Origin: Rhizobium sp. 16-449-1b
Lineage (GTDB): Bacteria; Pseudomonadota; Alphaproteobacteria; Rhizobiales; Rhizobiaceae
Reading direction: 5' to 3'
Length of the DNA stretch: 64,000 bases
NCBI RefSeq assembly: GCF_017741935.1
Contig: NZ_JAGHMH010000010.1
Location: 124,001-188,000, forward strand
Positions within the stretch are counted from its first letter, which is position 1; every line of letters starts with the position of its first letter. Below, piece by piece: positions 25,241 through 34,934 of the stretch. The translations under genes were made by a program, and so were the position numbers. The notes below the pieces were generated by a model that was given only the letters and a program-made list of their open reading frames with translations, was not told where the DNA came from and did not search any database.

Positions 25241-27532
25241 GTGATGTATCTTCCGTATAACCGCCCCCGCTTCCCCCTGTTTGCCATTAACAGTCTACCT
25301 AGTGCGGCCAAATTGAAACGAGCAATTTCTCAGGCCTTTGTCTGCTATGATCAGTTCTGCGATGAACTTTTACAATATCAGCAAAGGTGGACAGATTGGG
25401 TGTTCGACCAAGGATTTGCAGAAACCATAGAAGACGTGGCGCTGGTGTTCCAGATTGAACCTTGCCTTCATGGTCCCCGAACAGGCACACTAGAAGTGCT
25501 GAGACCTCGTCGCACCCAGGTCTTCATTTATACGTCGTACCGCCGGTTGTGCCACTTTGTTAAGAACCGGTGCATTGCTCAGCCTGGAGATGCCGTACTG
25601 GCTTGCATGATCCCGCCTTACGTGAGTGACCTCTCACTGCAGGAAATGTCTCGAGCCCACAATAGCTTTTGCCCAGGCAGTTGCACGACCATTGCAGACG
25701 TACAGTGCTTTATTGCCATCCAACTCAGCAGCCTATTTGTTGATGAGGGCACATGTGATCTGCATGGGCGAAATGGCTTAAAAACAACCGGCCGCTTTTT
25801 TCGTCGTCCCGCTGAGTGCTTCAGCCGTTACGACATAGTAGCTGTAGGGCCAGTGCTCTTCCATAACGCATTGGATAAGCCAGCGAACTACAATGAGAAT
25901 CTTTCCTGCTTCGATCTGCGGTACGACTATCAGGTTTTCCTCCATGAGCGCGATGCCCATGATTGCGTGGGGCATTATCCGGAAGGCACACCACTACCTA
26001 GTGTTGCTATCGTAGGCGGTGGGCTGTCTGGCCTTGTTGCTGCCACAGAACTACTTAACGCTGGCGTCAGGGAAATCGCCCTTTTTGACCCAATTGATGA
26101 GGTTGGGAGTTTGGGCGTATCGCCGATGCCAAACGGCGACGCTCACCAAGTCTTGACGTCATTCGGTGTCATGCCCATCTCCGGCAACCAAATTTGCCTG
26201 TCATACTATCTGGATAAGTTTAGAATTCCCTCCAGCCTTCGTTTTCCTTGTGCTGGCAGCGATCACACAGCACTCTACTTCCGGAATAAACGCTACGAAT
26301 GGCCGGCTGGACAAGCTCCACCGGGTGTACTTCAGCGGGTATGTGCAGGGTGGGAGAAGCTACTATACCACGGGTGTGAACGGAACGGCAGGAGGCTGAT
26401 CGCTCCGATGGATATCTTTTCCATGTTGAAAGGTCGGCGTTATAATGAAGCCTCGGAAGCACGGTGGGCTTGGCTCAGGGAGTTTTCCAATTTCACTTTC
26501 CATGCCGCTCTGGTCGAGATCTTCAGCTGTGGTGTTGAGAGTCCTGGTGGCGCGGCGTGGCAAATTACCCAGGATTTCGAGGTTTTCGGGATAATGAGAT
26601 TGGGCGGCCGTCGAATTTCTTCCTGTTACACCCTGCTGTTTTCGACAATCCTGGACTGGATAATCAATGGGTACGAGGAGGACCAGCATATTTCTGTTGG
26701 AGGGGTTCATCTTTTGCAGGCTCTGATGCGCATTGAAATATTTAAGAGAAAAGCAGGACTCTGTTTTGACCCCCTGCGTGAAGTAGCCAAGGAGGGGGGG
26801 AAAGTGAAGGTATGCATGAGAGATGGCCGTTCGCGCGTTTTTGACCAGGTCATCATTGGCGGGCGTGCTGGGTCCGTTTCAACCAATATCACTCCGGTTA
26901 GCCATGCAACCTGTGTCGGCTATGATATCGGACCGCCCGCTGGGAATTCGTCCGCTACTGTTAACGCAGCACTGTTCATGATCACGAAGCAAAAATTCTG
27001 GCTTGACGCCGATATCCCAGCCTTGATTTGGACGGATGGGCTTGTCCGTGAGCTGTGTTGTATTGACATCGAATCGCCATCGGGAGAGGGACTTGTTATT
27101 TTTCATTATGAAATGAGCGACTACTTATCCCGCCCAATCCGGTCCGATGAGAAGAAGAGAAGGTGCTTGGAGTTAGTCAGGGAACTTGCGGCTGCCTTTC
27201 CTGAACTGGCTTGTCACTTGGTTCCCGTCAACGAAGACTACGAAGGATATGTCTTCGACGGCCACCTGACGGATGGTTTCAAGGCATCTTTGTGGAGGGA
27301 AAATTCTCTTAAAAAATGTCAGTACATCCAAGATCTGCCTGTGGATAAATCTCCTTTAATGGAGGATGGGGGAATTTGCCTGATTGGCAGTAACGACTGC
27401 GTAAACGGAGCTTCGTTAGAAGAGCAGGTTAAGACGGGCATCATAACAGCCTGCGCCGTCATTCACAGCACCGGCGGGACACTCTCTTCACTCCATCCTC
27501 TGGATTGGAATAAAATATATTTTCCTGCTTGA
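25241..27532 (+). CDS. orf8: ORF8: RolB-like domain fused to an IaaM-like flavin monooxygenase domain
   Basis: 763 residues. Residues 1 to about 235 belong to the RolB/plast family (MIPPYVSDLSLQEMSRAHN and CFIAIQLSSLFV are the family hallmarks, compare RolB TTIQPYRCDLSVKALLHAHN and CFIAIFASTLFV). From about residue 254 on the protein resembles T-DNA tryptophan 2-monooxygenase IaaM: VAIVGGGLSGLVAATELL is the FAD dinucleotide fold, and later YEWPAGQAPPGVLQRV and the C-terminal GIITACAVIHSTGGTL follow IaaM. The second FAD-contact motif (VGGK in IaaM) reads DEVGSLGVS, so activity is doubtful. ATG at 25241 gives the expected N-terminus. No RBS, as expected for a plant-expressed gene. Confidence 0.85.
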   Translation: MMYLPYNRPRFPLFAINSLPSAAKLKRAISQAFVCYDQFCDELLQYQQRWTDWVFDQGFAETIEDVALVFQIEPCLHGPRTGTLEVLRPRRTQVFIYTSYRRLCHFVKNRCIAQPGDAVLACMIPPYVSDLSLQEMSRAHNSFCPGSCTTIADVQCFIAIQLSSLFVDEGTCDLHGRNGLKTTGRFFRRPAECFSRYDIVAVGPVLFHNALDKPANYNENLSCFDLRYDYQVFLHERDAHDCVGHYPEGTPLPSVAIVGGGLSGLVAATELLNAGVREIALFDPIDEVGSLGVSPMPNGDAHQVLTSFGVMPISGNQICLSYYLDKFRIPSSLRFPCAGSDHTALYFRNKRYEWPAGQAPPGVLQRVCAGWEKLLYHGCERNGRRLIAPMDIFSMLKGRRYNEASEARWAWLREFSNFTFHAALVEIFSCGVESPGGAAWQITQDFEVFGIMRLGGRRISSCYTLLFSTILDWIINGYEEDQHISVGGVHLLQALMRIEIFKRKAGLCFDPLREVAKEGGKVKVCMRDGRSRVFDQVIIGGRAGSVSTNITPVSHATCVGYDIGPPAGNSSATVNAALFMITKQKFWLDADIPALIWTDGLVRELCCIDIESPSGEGLVIFHYEMSDYLSRPIRSDEKKRRCLELVRELAAAFPELACHLVPVNEDYEGYVFDGHLTDGFKASLWRENSLKKCQYIQDLPVDKSPLMEDGGICLIGSNDCVNGASLEEQVKTGIITACAVIHSTGGTLSSLHPLDWNKIYFPA

Positions 27533-28262
27533 GTATATTAATGTACTATTGCGTATTAATCCCGTAGGCTTGTAAGCTGCTCAGCGGCATCGTATTTTGG
27601 TTTTCTATGAATAATCAAGTTTGTCCTTATTTTTGGTATTACACCCTGCTTAAAAATATTTTCTGGGTACATTTAAGACTGACACTAATTAGATTCCAAA
27701 AAATTCCATCTTTGACTATTAGCGCTGTGATTGATGACATTAAAGTCTTCCAGAAAAATGCCTTCGTGATTTGCTTGTCCCCCACGTGCTTTCGCATCTT
27801 GACAGCTAAAAGCGGGCCCCTTGACAAGAGCACTAGCCGGCCACGCAATTCGAGATATTCCCACTAACCCCAATGAGGTCATTGCACTCGTCAATGGCAG
27901 CCGCCCCACTTGCATTCCCCACTATACCTTTTGGGGTCCACTAGCCGCTAATTAGGACTGCATATATTTGTGGACGAGCTAAAATGTCACTATCGCCTTC
28001 TGTTCAAATTTCATTTTCACAAGACTTTAATGTTGCCAATTGAGCAGGCTGAAAGAAAATCCGCAATCAACGGAGAAACGTTAGCAGCTAAACAAAAGAA
28101 GAATGCTTCATCATTGCATAGGGCCTACAACGACCATGCCTTTCGGCGGTGGGCCTGCTTTTACTTTCCATTAGTCTTCCGCAATCTACCAAATAAAGTC
28201 CTATATAGATCCATTTACCAGAACAAAGGATTATTTAGATCATGCTGTAACGCTTCAATACT
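27533..28262 (+). promoter_or_regulatory. orf8 3' region and rolA promoter with TATA box at 28202-28208
   Basis: 730 bases without a supported gene. TATATAG at 28202-28208 lies about 60 bases before the rolA leader intron donor and would be the rolA TATA box. Several short open frames (27607-27867, 27970-28266) lack any family resemblance and are not called. Confidence 0.45.
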
Positions 28263-28335
28263 GTGAGTGTTCTTCATCTTTGTTTAATTTTACAAGCAAC
28301 GTATTTTCTGATATCTACCCTTTCTTATTTTTCAG
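28263..28335 (+). other. rolA: Spliceosomal intron in the rolA leader
   Basis: GTGAGT at 28263-28268 is a consensus 5' splice site and the T-rich run ending TTTTTCAG at 28335 a consensus acceptor, one base before the rolA start ATG. The 73-base interval is AT-rich, as plant introns are. An intron in the rolA untranslated leader is known from pRiA4 rolA; the exact borders here are read from consensus only. Confidence 0.7.
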
Positions 28336-28336
28336 G

Positions 28337-28618
28337 ATGGAACTAGCCGGAATAAACGTTGCCGGTATGGCTCAGACGTTTGGAGAGGTATCACTAGTCC
28401 TTTCCGACCTAGTTCGGCGGGCAAAGGTCAAGAAGAGGAAGGCCAAACGCGTGTCGCCGGGCGATGTTCCCCCTGACCAAGTTGCAGAGCTTGATGATCT
28501 GAGCGTCACTCCCCTGGCTGTGACTTCCCCGGGGCCTTCCGTGATGGTCAACGATCATCGAATTGCTACGAGGGGACGCTTTGTTGGTGCACCGGAAAAT
28601 TCAAACCTACGGGATTAA
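28337..28618 (+). CDS. rolA: RolA hairy-root protein
   Basis: 93 residues beginning [19 protein letters not shown], the conserved RolA N-terminus. The middle is basic ([12 protein letters not shown] near residues 28-39), consistent with DNA or nucleic-acid binding proposed for RolA. RolA causes wrinkled leaves and altered hormone physiology in plants. An upstream in-frame ATG at 28280 lies inside the predicted leader intron, so the ATG at 28337 is the start. The stop codon lies inside a 23-base direct repeat, so the C-terminus may have been changed by duplication. Confidence 0.93.
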   Translation: MELAGINVAGMAQTFGEVSLVLSDLVRRAKVKKRKAKRVSPGDVPPDQVAELDDLSVTPLAVTSPGPSVMVNDHRIATRGRFVGAPENSNLRD

Positions 28619-28655
28619 TACGCATTTCTAAACAAACCTACGGGATTAATACGCA
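28602..28655 (+). repeat. Direct repeat of 23 bases at the end of rolA
   Basis: The stretch starting CAAACCTACGGGATTAATAC occurs at 28602-28624 and again at 28633-28655 with a period of 31 bases. The first copy contains the rolA stop codon; the second is downstream. The eight-base spacer is TTTCTAAA. Confidence 0.9.
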
Positions 28656-29094
28656 CGTGGCTCACCATGTCCGATATTATCTCCCCCCAGCGGAGATGAT
28701 TTCGATTATATTATAATAAGCTGTTGGGGCCGCAGTGCGATTATTTAATTTTCTATATAGTACTTTAACGTCTCTCCAAAATGTATTGGAACGTAGAATA
28801 ATATCATACAATAGTATGTATGTTTTCAGTTATATTAAATGTAATCGTGTTAAGCATTTGCAGTTGTATCGATATGTAATAATGTTCTTCAAAATATTGA
28901 TGTTATGTGTAATAATTAAGAGAAAAAGCAGAGGTAAACCTATTATTATTGCGAAAACATTTATTAGAATAAACAGGTCAAACACATTGGGGCGTATGCT
29001 ACAGTTCCCGAAGGAATCGTAAGGCTACGCCAGAGAACATGGAAACCACGACAAACTCATAGATAAAGGTGGCCTGCAAGGAGCTCAAGCCGCC
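28656..29094 (-). terminator. rolA/rolB convergent 3' region, rolB polyA signal at 28960-28965
   Basis: AT-rich stretch between the convergent rolA and rolB genes. TTTATT at 28960-28965 is AATAAA on the minus strand, about 130 bases after the rolB stop. AATAAG at 28715 could serve rolA. An open frame at 28735-29022 is a by-product of AT-rich sequence. Confidence 0.5.
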
Positions 29095-29859
29095 TTAGGC
29101 TTCATTCTTCGGGTATACTATCTCAGGCTTCATCACGTCTTCTTCGCTTTGCACTGAGAGCCGCAGGTTTAAGTCTGGCTGCGCTGCCGCCGGAGGTGGT
29201 ACCACACGGTCGCTTTCATCGAACTTCGTAAGGCCGCAGGCTATAACGTCATAGCGGCGGTTCTCAGTGCCTAGCCGCACAAAGAACGCGCAAGGTGCCT
29301 CTCTCCCATAAAGGTTGGTCAATTTTGCCTCAAGCAAGTGGACGAATAAGGTACTTGCAAAAATAGCAATGAAGCATTCCAGATCAGATTTTACCATGCG
29401 CCGGAGCGGCCAAGCAAGGTTGTGAGCATGGAGCAGTGCCTTGACCGAAAGGTCGCAACGATAGGGTTGAATCGTCGTTGCTACGACGGCCTCCATTCCA
29501 AACGTAATCGATTGTTCCCTCAGCACTTTCTGCATTTTTTCGCGAGAAAGATAAACAAATACATGTTGCTCCCTCTCTCGGGCTAAATCCGGTTGGCTGA
29601 CAAACATGGGACGGTGATAGCATAGTTGGTTCTTTAAAATCTGAGCTAACTGTTTGAGGATATTCACCGGTGGCGAGTTTTCCTCCAATTCAAGAACGTC
29701 TCGAGCCCACCCCTGCTGGTACTCCATGAGGGTTTTGCCGTAGACTTGGCTATAGGTGATAAAGGCGAAGCGGATCTCCTCGCATAAGTTGATCTGGTTC
29801 CAGGCCTGCGTCAGATTTCTTGGGTAAAAGCGTGGAAGGAAGTGCATGTGGGTAGGCAT
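29095..29859 (-). CDS. rolB: RolB root-inducing protein
   Basis: 254 residues from the ATG at 29859 (MPTHMHFLPRFYP), which aligns with the start of known RolB (LFLPRF). An earlier in-frame ATG at 29922 would add 21 residues not seen in RolB. Family hallmarks: ENSPPVNILKQLA, VFVYLSREKMQKVLREQSITFGMEAV, ATTIQPYRCDLSVKALLHAHNLAWP and CFIAIFASTLFVHLLE. RolB is the main root-inducing oncogene of Ri T-DNA and the founder of the plast family, which includes RolC, ORF13, ORF14 and the ORF8 N-terminus here. It runs opposite to rolA and rolC, as in all known Ri T-DNAs. Confidence 0.95.
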   Translation of the reverse strand: MPTHMHFLPRFYPRNLTQAWNQINLCEEIRFAFITYSQVYGKTLMEYQQGWARDVLELEENSPPVNILKQLAQILKNQLCYHRPMFVSQPDLAREREQHVFVYLSREKMQKVLREQSITFGMEAVVATTIQPYRCDLSVKALLHAHNLAWPLRRMVKSDLECFIAIFASTLFVHLLEAKLTNLYGREAPCAFFVRLGTENRRYDVIACGLTKFDESDRVVPPPAAAQPDLNLRLSVQSEEDVMKPEIVYPKNEA

Positions 29860-30971
29860 TGCGATGATGAGTATGAACCAACTGCAAGTTCCAGTACCAT
29901 TTAAAGGACGGTGCCGGACCAATCAGCCACAGTCTCTGGTCGGGAAAGCAAGAGTCAGTTTGGCAATAATTTCCATCCCACCAAAATCGATGCTCAAAAC
30001 ATGGCGGCCATGAAACATGGATCAAGCAAAAATGCTGCATGCTTGGTGGTTCACGTTGATAGTAGTGCGCTTGCTTTTTCGTATTTTTTTGGCGTTATTA
30101 AAAGTTGTTTCTAAAAGATTCCCATAATGGGGAGGGGTGGGGGCAGAGCTTAAAATTGCTGGTTATTGGGTTTGTAAAAAGTTGAATTGGCAGCTGTATT
30201 GATGGTTGTAATCACGAGGCATTATTATTTTATGATTAAGATATGAAGTGCTTAATACTAATTAAAAATCTTTACACGTGCGGCACAGGACATAAATTAT
30301 GCAAAATGTTAGTAACTATCAAACACATGGCTAGGCCAAACTGAATGTAAATTATTGAAATCAACGTGACCTTATACGATTTGATATTGTAATGATGAGA
30401 CAAGTACTCCATCAGAAATTTGATTGCCCATTCTGACACGGGCTTTAGATGTGAAGCCATGATCCGTTTTAGAGCCCAAAATCAACATAAGGCCCAAACT
30501 GCACTTAGCCAGAATAAATGAATGCTGTCTTTGTCATGTTTTAAATGAGAGTCCAATGAAAAAGCGACACCTGTTTGGCTTGGTGCCGACAGGCCTAACG
30601 TGGGGCTCAGGTTGAAAAAAGTGGCCTCTTTTCGCAGCATAAATAAAGGTAGGCGGGTGTACTATAATTAATGGAAAAAGAGAGATTCTGTTGATGATAT
30701 GCCACCATTATTGGACATCAGAACCTATTCCCATCCGTGCTTTTGCTAATGTGCAAAACTCTGATTCATTTAAAAGAAGACACGTGCTAATATATAATTG
30801 TTTATAGAATGTGCGACGTGGTACGTCGGTAGCCGTTTTATTTATTATTAGTTTTTGGTGCATCTATACCCATCTCTATGTTCAACTTTATCTATAGTAC
30901 ATAACATCTATAAATAGTAATGGTGCTTTGAGTTATGGGTACAAGCCACTTCTGTTTCCCACTTTTGTAAC
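29860..30971. promoter_or_regulatory. Bidirectional rolB-rolC promoter region
   Basis: 1.1 kb between divergent rolB and rolC. TATAAATA at 30909-30916 lies 56 bases before the rolC ATG and is its TATA box. The region is AT-rich with no supported gene. The rolB part would hold the auxin-responsive promoter known from pRiA4; I did not identify an exact ACTTTA Dof site near the rolB start. Confidence 0.65.
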
Positions 30972-31508
30972 ATGGCTGAAGTTGACCTGTGTGCTCTCTT
31001 TTCCAATCTTAGGGTTAAGGATGTGGCGTCAAGCGATGAGCTGATGAAGCACATCCAAAGCGTCTCAGACGAGCGGGTTTCCCTGATCGAACTCGGTGAG
31101 AACCCGTCGATGGATATCGACGAAGAGCATCCTCCCCAAACGCCTGAGACACTGTTCCTCTACGTTGACTGCCCAACGATGATGCAATGCTTCTATGGAG
31201 GGTGGTTGCCCTACAATTCGACGCATGGAGCGCTCCTCACCAATCTGCCGCCGTACCAGAAGAATGTAAGTTTCAATGAAGTGAATAGGGGGCTTAGGGA
31301 GGCATCAGGTTTCGTCGGGTACGAGGATCCTATCCGGAGCGCCTACTTCGCGGCACTTAGTTTCCCTGGCCACGTCGCCAAGCTGGATGAGCAGTTGAGG
31401 CTCACTTCGACAGACGGAGAGACTCTGATCTTTGACCTCTATGCAACCCGGCGGCATGAGCTCGACCGTGATAAGGTGGTAAGCCATGGTGAATGCATGT
31501 TTGGATAA
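30972..31508 (+). CDS. rolC: RolC hairy-root protein
   Basis: 178 residues, normal RolC length, starting [18 protein letters not shown]. Conserved RolC segments are [29 protein letters not shown] and [19 protein letters not shown]. RolC alters branching, flower size and root growth; a cytokinin-glucosidase activity was proposed for it. It is a member of the RolB/plast family (the NLPPYQ...[11 protein letters not shown] segment). Plant TATA box 56 bases upstream. Confidence 0.95.
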   Translation: MAEVDLCALFSNLRVKDVASSDELMKHIQSVSDERVSLIELGENPSMDIDEEHPPQTPETLFLYVDCPTMMQCFYGGWLPYNSTHGALLTNLPPYQKNVSFNEVNRGLREASGFVGYEDPIRSAYFAALSFPGHVAKLDEQLRLTSTDGETLIFDLYATRRHELDRDKVVSHGECMFG

Positions 31509-32170
31509 ACTGGTTGCAGTCGCTGATCTGAGGGTGCTGATGTCGACGATGGCCCAATGTGTCTACTTGTTTTACTTATTAGTAAAATACTGTAATAAGT
31601 ATCATGGATATGGTCAGATGCGACCTATGCTATTGATTGAGTTGTCTTTTGTTTCTAGTTGAACGGTCATTTGTTTGAAATTAAGCCTTTTCTGTTTGAC
31701 ATTTGTTATGACTTTCTTAGGCTAGTTTTAATCGTTCTCACACAGCCGCAATATATGACCACACTGGCCCACTCGCCGTAAAAGATGACTTATTTACCGA
31801 AATTAGCTACCGAACTCTCAAAAGAAGTGCCGACATGTTTTCCTTACCATGTAAAGTCATACTCCTTGAAAATCGATAAATAACGACAAAAAAGTAGCCT
31901 AATGTTTTCAAGACTAGCGTGAATTCAACATAAGGAAACCAAAAAGTCGGGAAGGATGACTTTTGTTCCTGAATTATTTGAACACAATGGGGGCTACTGA
32001 TATTCTGTAGCAAATAGAAAACGTTTTAAAGCAATATGTCCTTGGAGTAATAACCGGAAGAAAATGTCATGCCCAAATAATTTGCGTTGCTGACACTATT
32101 GACCAGCCACCTTTAAATAACGTCTGCTTCCCATGCATTTTTGCCAAGTTGAACAAACCTAAATATTTGA
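31509..32170 (+). promoter_or_regulatory. rolC 3' region and orf13 promoter region
   Basis: 662 bases without a supported gene. A TTTAAATAA at about 32112-32120, some 55 bases before the orf13 ATG, is a candidate TATA box. A short minus-strand frame (31807-32013) is not supported. Confidence 0.45.
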
Positions 32171-32764
32171 ATGGCTCGTTCTTACGGTCGCTCTCGACGG
32201 TTTCATATCGATGAGTTTCGTTGGATCAAGGAGCCCACTCGATTGAAGGCTCAGCTTCTAAATGTGGTGGAGGCCCACAAGTCTGCACAAAGAGAGACGT
32301 TAAAGTACTATATACCATCTGCAGCTGAGCATTGGGCTCATGCAGAGGCTGCCTATGTCAACGATGCGGAAATGGAGCTGCATCAGGCTGGGTGGAAGTA
32401 TCCTTTGTCCTTCGTCTTTACCTCCCTGGACGTGGCTAGAGCCTGCAAGGAGAACAAGCACCTCTTGTGCAAGGAAGATTCGGATGGGCAGCTGTTCGCC
32501 TGCGCCGTTCCTCCTTATCAGACAAACGTATCACTGGCGGCTTTAAGGGAAATTCACAATTCCGTTTCGGGAGGAGAGTACCAGGAACAAGAAGACATGG
32601 ATTATTTTGTGGCGATTTTCCCAAATGAAAATTTTCACTATGAGAGTTGTGAAATCGTGACACGAAGTGGCGGCAAAGGAATTTGCAAGATTTATAGCAG
32701 GGAACTGGGGGAGCCTTTAGCTTATGATGCCATACTGGCAATCGGCAAGGTGCTGCTGGAATAG
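32171..32764 (+). CDS. orf13: ORF13 T-DNA growth-regulating protein with LxCxE motif
   Basis: 197 residues, normal ORF13 length. Basic N-terminus MARSYGRSRR. It has plast-family segments: CAVPPYQTNVSLAALREIHNSV and DYFVAIFPNENFHYE. Residues 98-102 are LLCKE, which fits the L-x-C-x-E retinoblastoma-binding motif that is reported for ORF13. ORF13 promotes cell division and alters leaf shape. A plant polyA signal AATAAA lies at 32849-32854. Confidence 0.93.
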   Translation: MARSYGRSRRFHIDEFRWIKEPTRLKAQLLNVVEAHKSAQRETLKYYIPSAAEHWAHAEAAYVNDAEMELHQAGWKYPLSFVFTSLDVARACKENKHLLCKEDSDGQLFACAVPPYQTNVSLAALREIHNSVSGGEYQEQEDMDYFVAIFPNENFHYESCEIVTRSGGKGICKIYSRELGEPLAYDAILAIGKVLLE

Positions 32765-32848
32765 ACAGTGCATCGCATTATCTTACTTGGCTTATATCCT
32801 GCATCTTTCGTTTTACGTTCCCGTGTGTCGGCCACGTTATTGTGGTAA

Positions 32849-32854
32849 AATAAA
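32849..32854 (+). terminator. orf13 polyadenylation signal AATAAA
   Basis: Exact AATAAA, 85 bases after the orf13 stop codon, in an AT-rich 3' region. Confidence 0.6.
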
Positions 32855-33194
32855 AGGCTGATATAAAGCCTATGTAAAATTCGTTATAGTTTTGGTATTC
32901 GTACTATAAGTGTTGTATGCAGTCGATGACAGGTTATATTACGTAATATATTGTATTGTAATCAATAATAGTACAGTGGAGTGTGCTTAATGAAAGATCA
33001 TGTTACGCAGCTATTTATTATTCAATATGCGATGACAATAAACAAAAGGTGACAACGTGATAATAATAACGGCGGTTTCAGCGATTATTGGGATATGCGC
33101 TGGCCCGATACACTTAAATAACACAGACAGAATTTGAGAGAGCACGCAGGTTGTAGCCAAGTTGAGTGACTTGCCGGTAGCACCAAAGCCAAGC

Positions 33195-33542
33195 TCAGGT
33201 GTTCCAAATAGACTGGCGTCGAGGCGACGAGCACGACGACCTTGCCGGAGATTGCGGTCGCAGGGGGCTCAAAGCGGGTGGCTTGTAACGGACCCTGTGC
33301 TTCTTGCCATAGCTTTCATTGGGCATAGCCATTGGGACGGTTGCTGAGCAACGGGCAAATCTGTTCTTCCATCTCGCTCGCTTGAAAAAAATGCTCCGTC
33401 GGCAAACGGCGGAGAGGATGCCAATTCTTAAGGGAGTCAATGGACTCGTGCGAATGGTGAGCATGCCGTCCTGACTATCGGCGTTCCACAAACAGTCGAT
33501 CAGCAGGCCATTCTCTATAGCCATTCTCAATATGTTTTCCAA
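33195..33542 (-). CDS. orf13a: ORF13a, small SPXX-repeat protein
   Basis: 115 residues on the strand opposite to orf13 and orf14. The protein carries four S-P-x-x units: SPLT, SPLR, SPAR and SPRR. The last three lie close together in a basic C-terminal part that also has KKHRVRYK. A small gene with repeated SPXX motifs between orf13 and orf14 is known as ORF13a of mannopine-type Ri T-DNA and was proposed to encode a regulatory protein. The match in position, strand and motif makes the call good, though it is a small frame and expression is not shown by sequence. Confidence 0.7.
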   Translation of the reverse strand: MENILRMAIENGLLIDCLWNADSQDGMLTIRTSPLTPLRIGILSAVCRRSIFFKRARWKNRFARCSATVPMAMPNESYGKKHRVRYKPPALSPLRPQSPARSSCSSPRRQSIWNT

Positions 33543-34102
33543 GTTCTTAAAACCTGCCTTTATAGCATTGATCTCCCAGCACTCTTGATAGAGTCAATTT
33601 AATATTCAAAAGAAGATTTTAGTGGACATGGAATATAATCGCGTGGCCGAAGACGAGCCTTCAAAATCAGAATCCACTAGGATAAATAATAATATCTAAA
33701 AAGCATCGAATTTTGGTTAGGCACGAGAGGCTGACGCGGATACAACTCAATTGCTAGTGGAAGGGTTCCTGTTATCTAGCGCATCGAATTCACCGTTTCA
33801 CTATATGCGTTCCTGATTGGCTGATCTGCGGGACCACCATTGACTGACACTAATATCAAAAGTGGGGCTGCTCCAATTATGATGCTTTGTGAGAGGTTCC
33901 CTTCCCAATACATGCACGCTGGCAGATTCGGATAAACAATTGAGATATGATTCCATTATTTATTTATTTCGCATCTCGAAAAGTTCACAGAAACCAACAA
34001 AGAGGAGGCCGGGTGTTAAATACTCTGCAGCTGTGCTCTAAAATGATCAGAAGAGAATTTACAGCTGGAGGCACAAAACACTAATCCTGCAAAAGTATAA
34101 GC
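33543..34102 (+). promoter_or_regulatory. Region upstream of orf13a and orf14
   Basis: 560 AT-rich bases between divergent orf13a and orf14. It should hold both promoters. No open frame of note and no clear TATA box beyond TTAAATA at about 34016-34022. Confidence 0.4.
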
Positions 34103-34657
34103 ATGGCGGATGAGTTGGAGCGTCAATTGCAAACTATTTCTCTCATTACAGTCCTGGGCCCGGATGTAAAGGCGGGGCTTGAGGCGGCGCTACTAGACTA
34201 CCGCGAGGATCTCGACAGCTGGAAAAGCGAGGGTTACCCGGTTGCAGATCTCGATCAGACTGTGACGGTCGACAAGCTTCTTTACATGTATATGGATGCA
34301 GGAACAGCAGACTGGTGTGTAAAGAATCGATTCCTTGTTTGCAACAATGGCAATTCAACCGCAAAAGTAACCTCGCTTCCACCATACCTTTCAGGCGTTA
34401 CAAGCGCCGAGGCGTATGAGAAACTCAACTCCATTGTTGATGGGAGTGTCGCCCCCCAATCCCGTGGGCCTCCATGCTATTTTGTGGCGTTCCCGCCCAG
34501 CAGTTGTTTCGAGAAAAACGGTGAGATATCGGTGCGCACAGTGGACGGCGAGCGCGGCCCCTTCGATGTCTTTACCCGGCAGCGTCAGCCACAGGATCAG
34601 AGTGATATGTTTTTTAAATATGAAGAGATTGTATGTGCTGGAAAGAGTGTATTTTAA
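34103..34657 (+). CDS. orf14: ORF14 plast-family T-DNA protein
   Basis: 184 residues, normal ORF14 size, in its usual place after orf13. Family features are VTSLPPYLSGVTSAEAYEKLNSIVDG and CYFVAFPPSSCFEKNGEIS, corresponding to PPYQ...HN and FVAI... of RolB/ORF13. ORF14 is thought to support root induction with the rol genes; its biochemical role is unknown. AATAAA follows at 34727-34732. Confidence 0.9.
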   Translation: MADELERQLQTISLITVLGPDVKAGLEAALLDYREDLDSWKSEGYPVADLDQTVTVDKLLYMYMDAGTADWCVKNRFLVCNNGNSTAKVTSLPPYLSGVTSAEAYEKLNSIVDGSVAPQSRGPPCYFVAFPPSSCFEKNGEISVRTVDGERGPFDVFTRQRQPQDQSDMFFKYEEIVCAGKSVF

Positions 34658-34934
34658 TGATATTAGAATTTAATAGTGGAAATGTCATGTAATTCTGCGT
34701 TTATGATGTAATTTCTTTGTGGCATCAATAAATGTACCGTCGTTATGTTGATATGGCAAACAAGTAAGTTATAACAATATTTCTTATATAACGATTAAAA
34801 TAAAATACAAACGTTTATTTGATTACACAAATGTATGAAAATACAGACATAGTGCACACGTCGCAGGAGAAAAGATGACACCACTGGCCGGATATTTTTG
34901 AGCCAAGGATAGGTCTGCCCGGGGGCGAGGGCGT
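34658..34934. terminator. Convergent 3' region of orf14 and mas2' with two polyA signals
   Basis: AATAAA at 34727-34732 (+ strand, 70 bases after orf14) and TTTATT at 34814-34819 (AATAAA on the minus strand, about 115 bases after the mas2' stop). No gene lies between. Confidence 0.6.

Noticed and set aside
27607..28266. Open frames between orf8 and rolA
   Set aside because: They overlap the rolA promoter and have no family resemblance; probably chance frames.
28735..29022. 95-codon frame between rolA and rolB
   Set aside because: AT-rich low-complexity product (Ile/Lys/Tyr) in a convergent 3' region; no homology seen.
32790..32804. Border-like string TGCAGGATATAAG on the minus strand after orf13
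   Set aside because: It lacks the first bases of the border consensus and has no GTMAAC end; it would split the known orf13-orf14 unit. Chance match.
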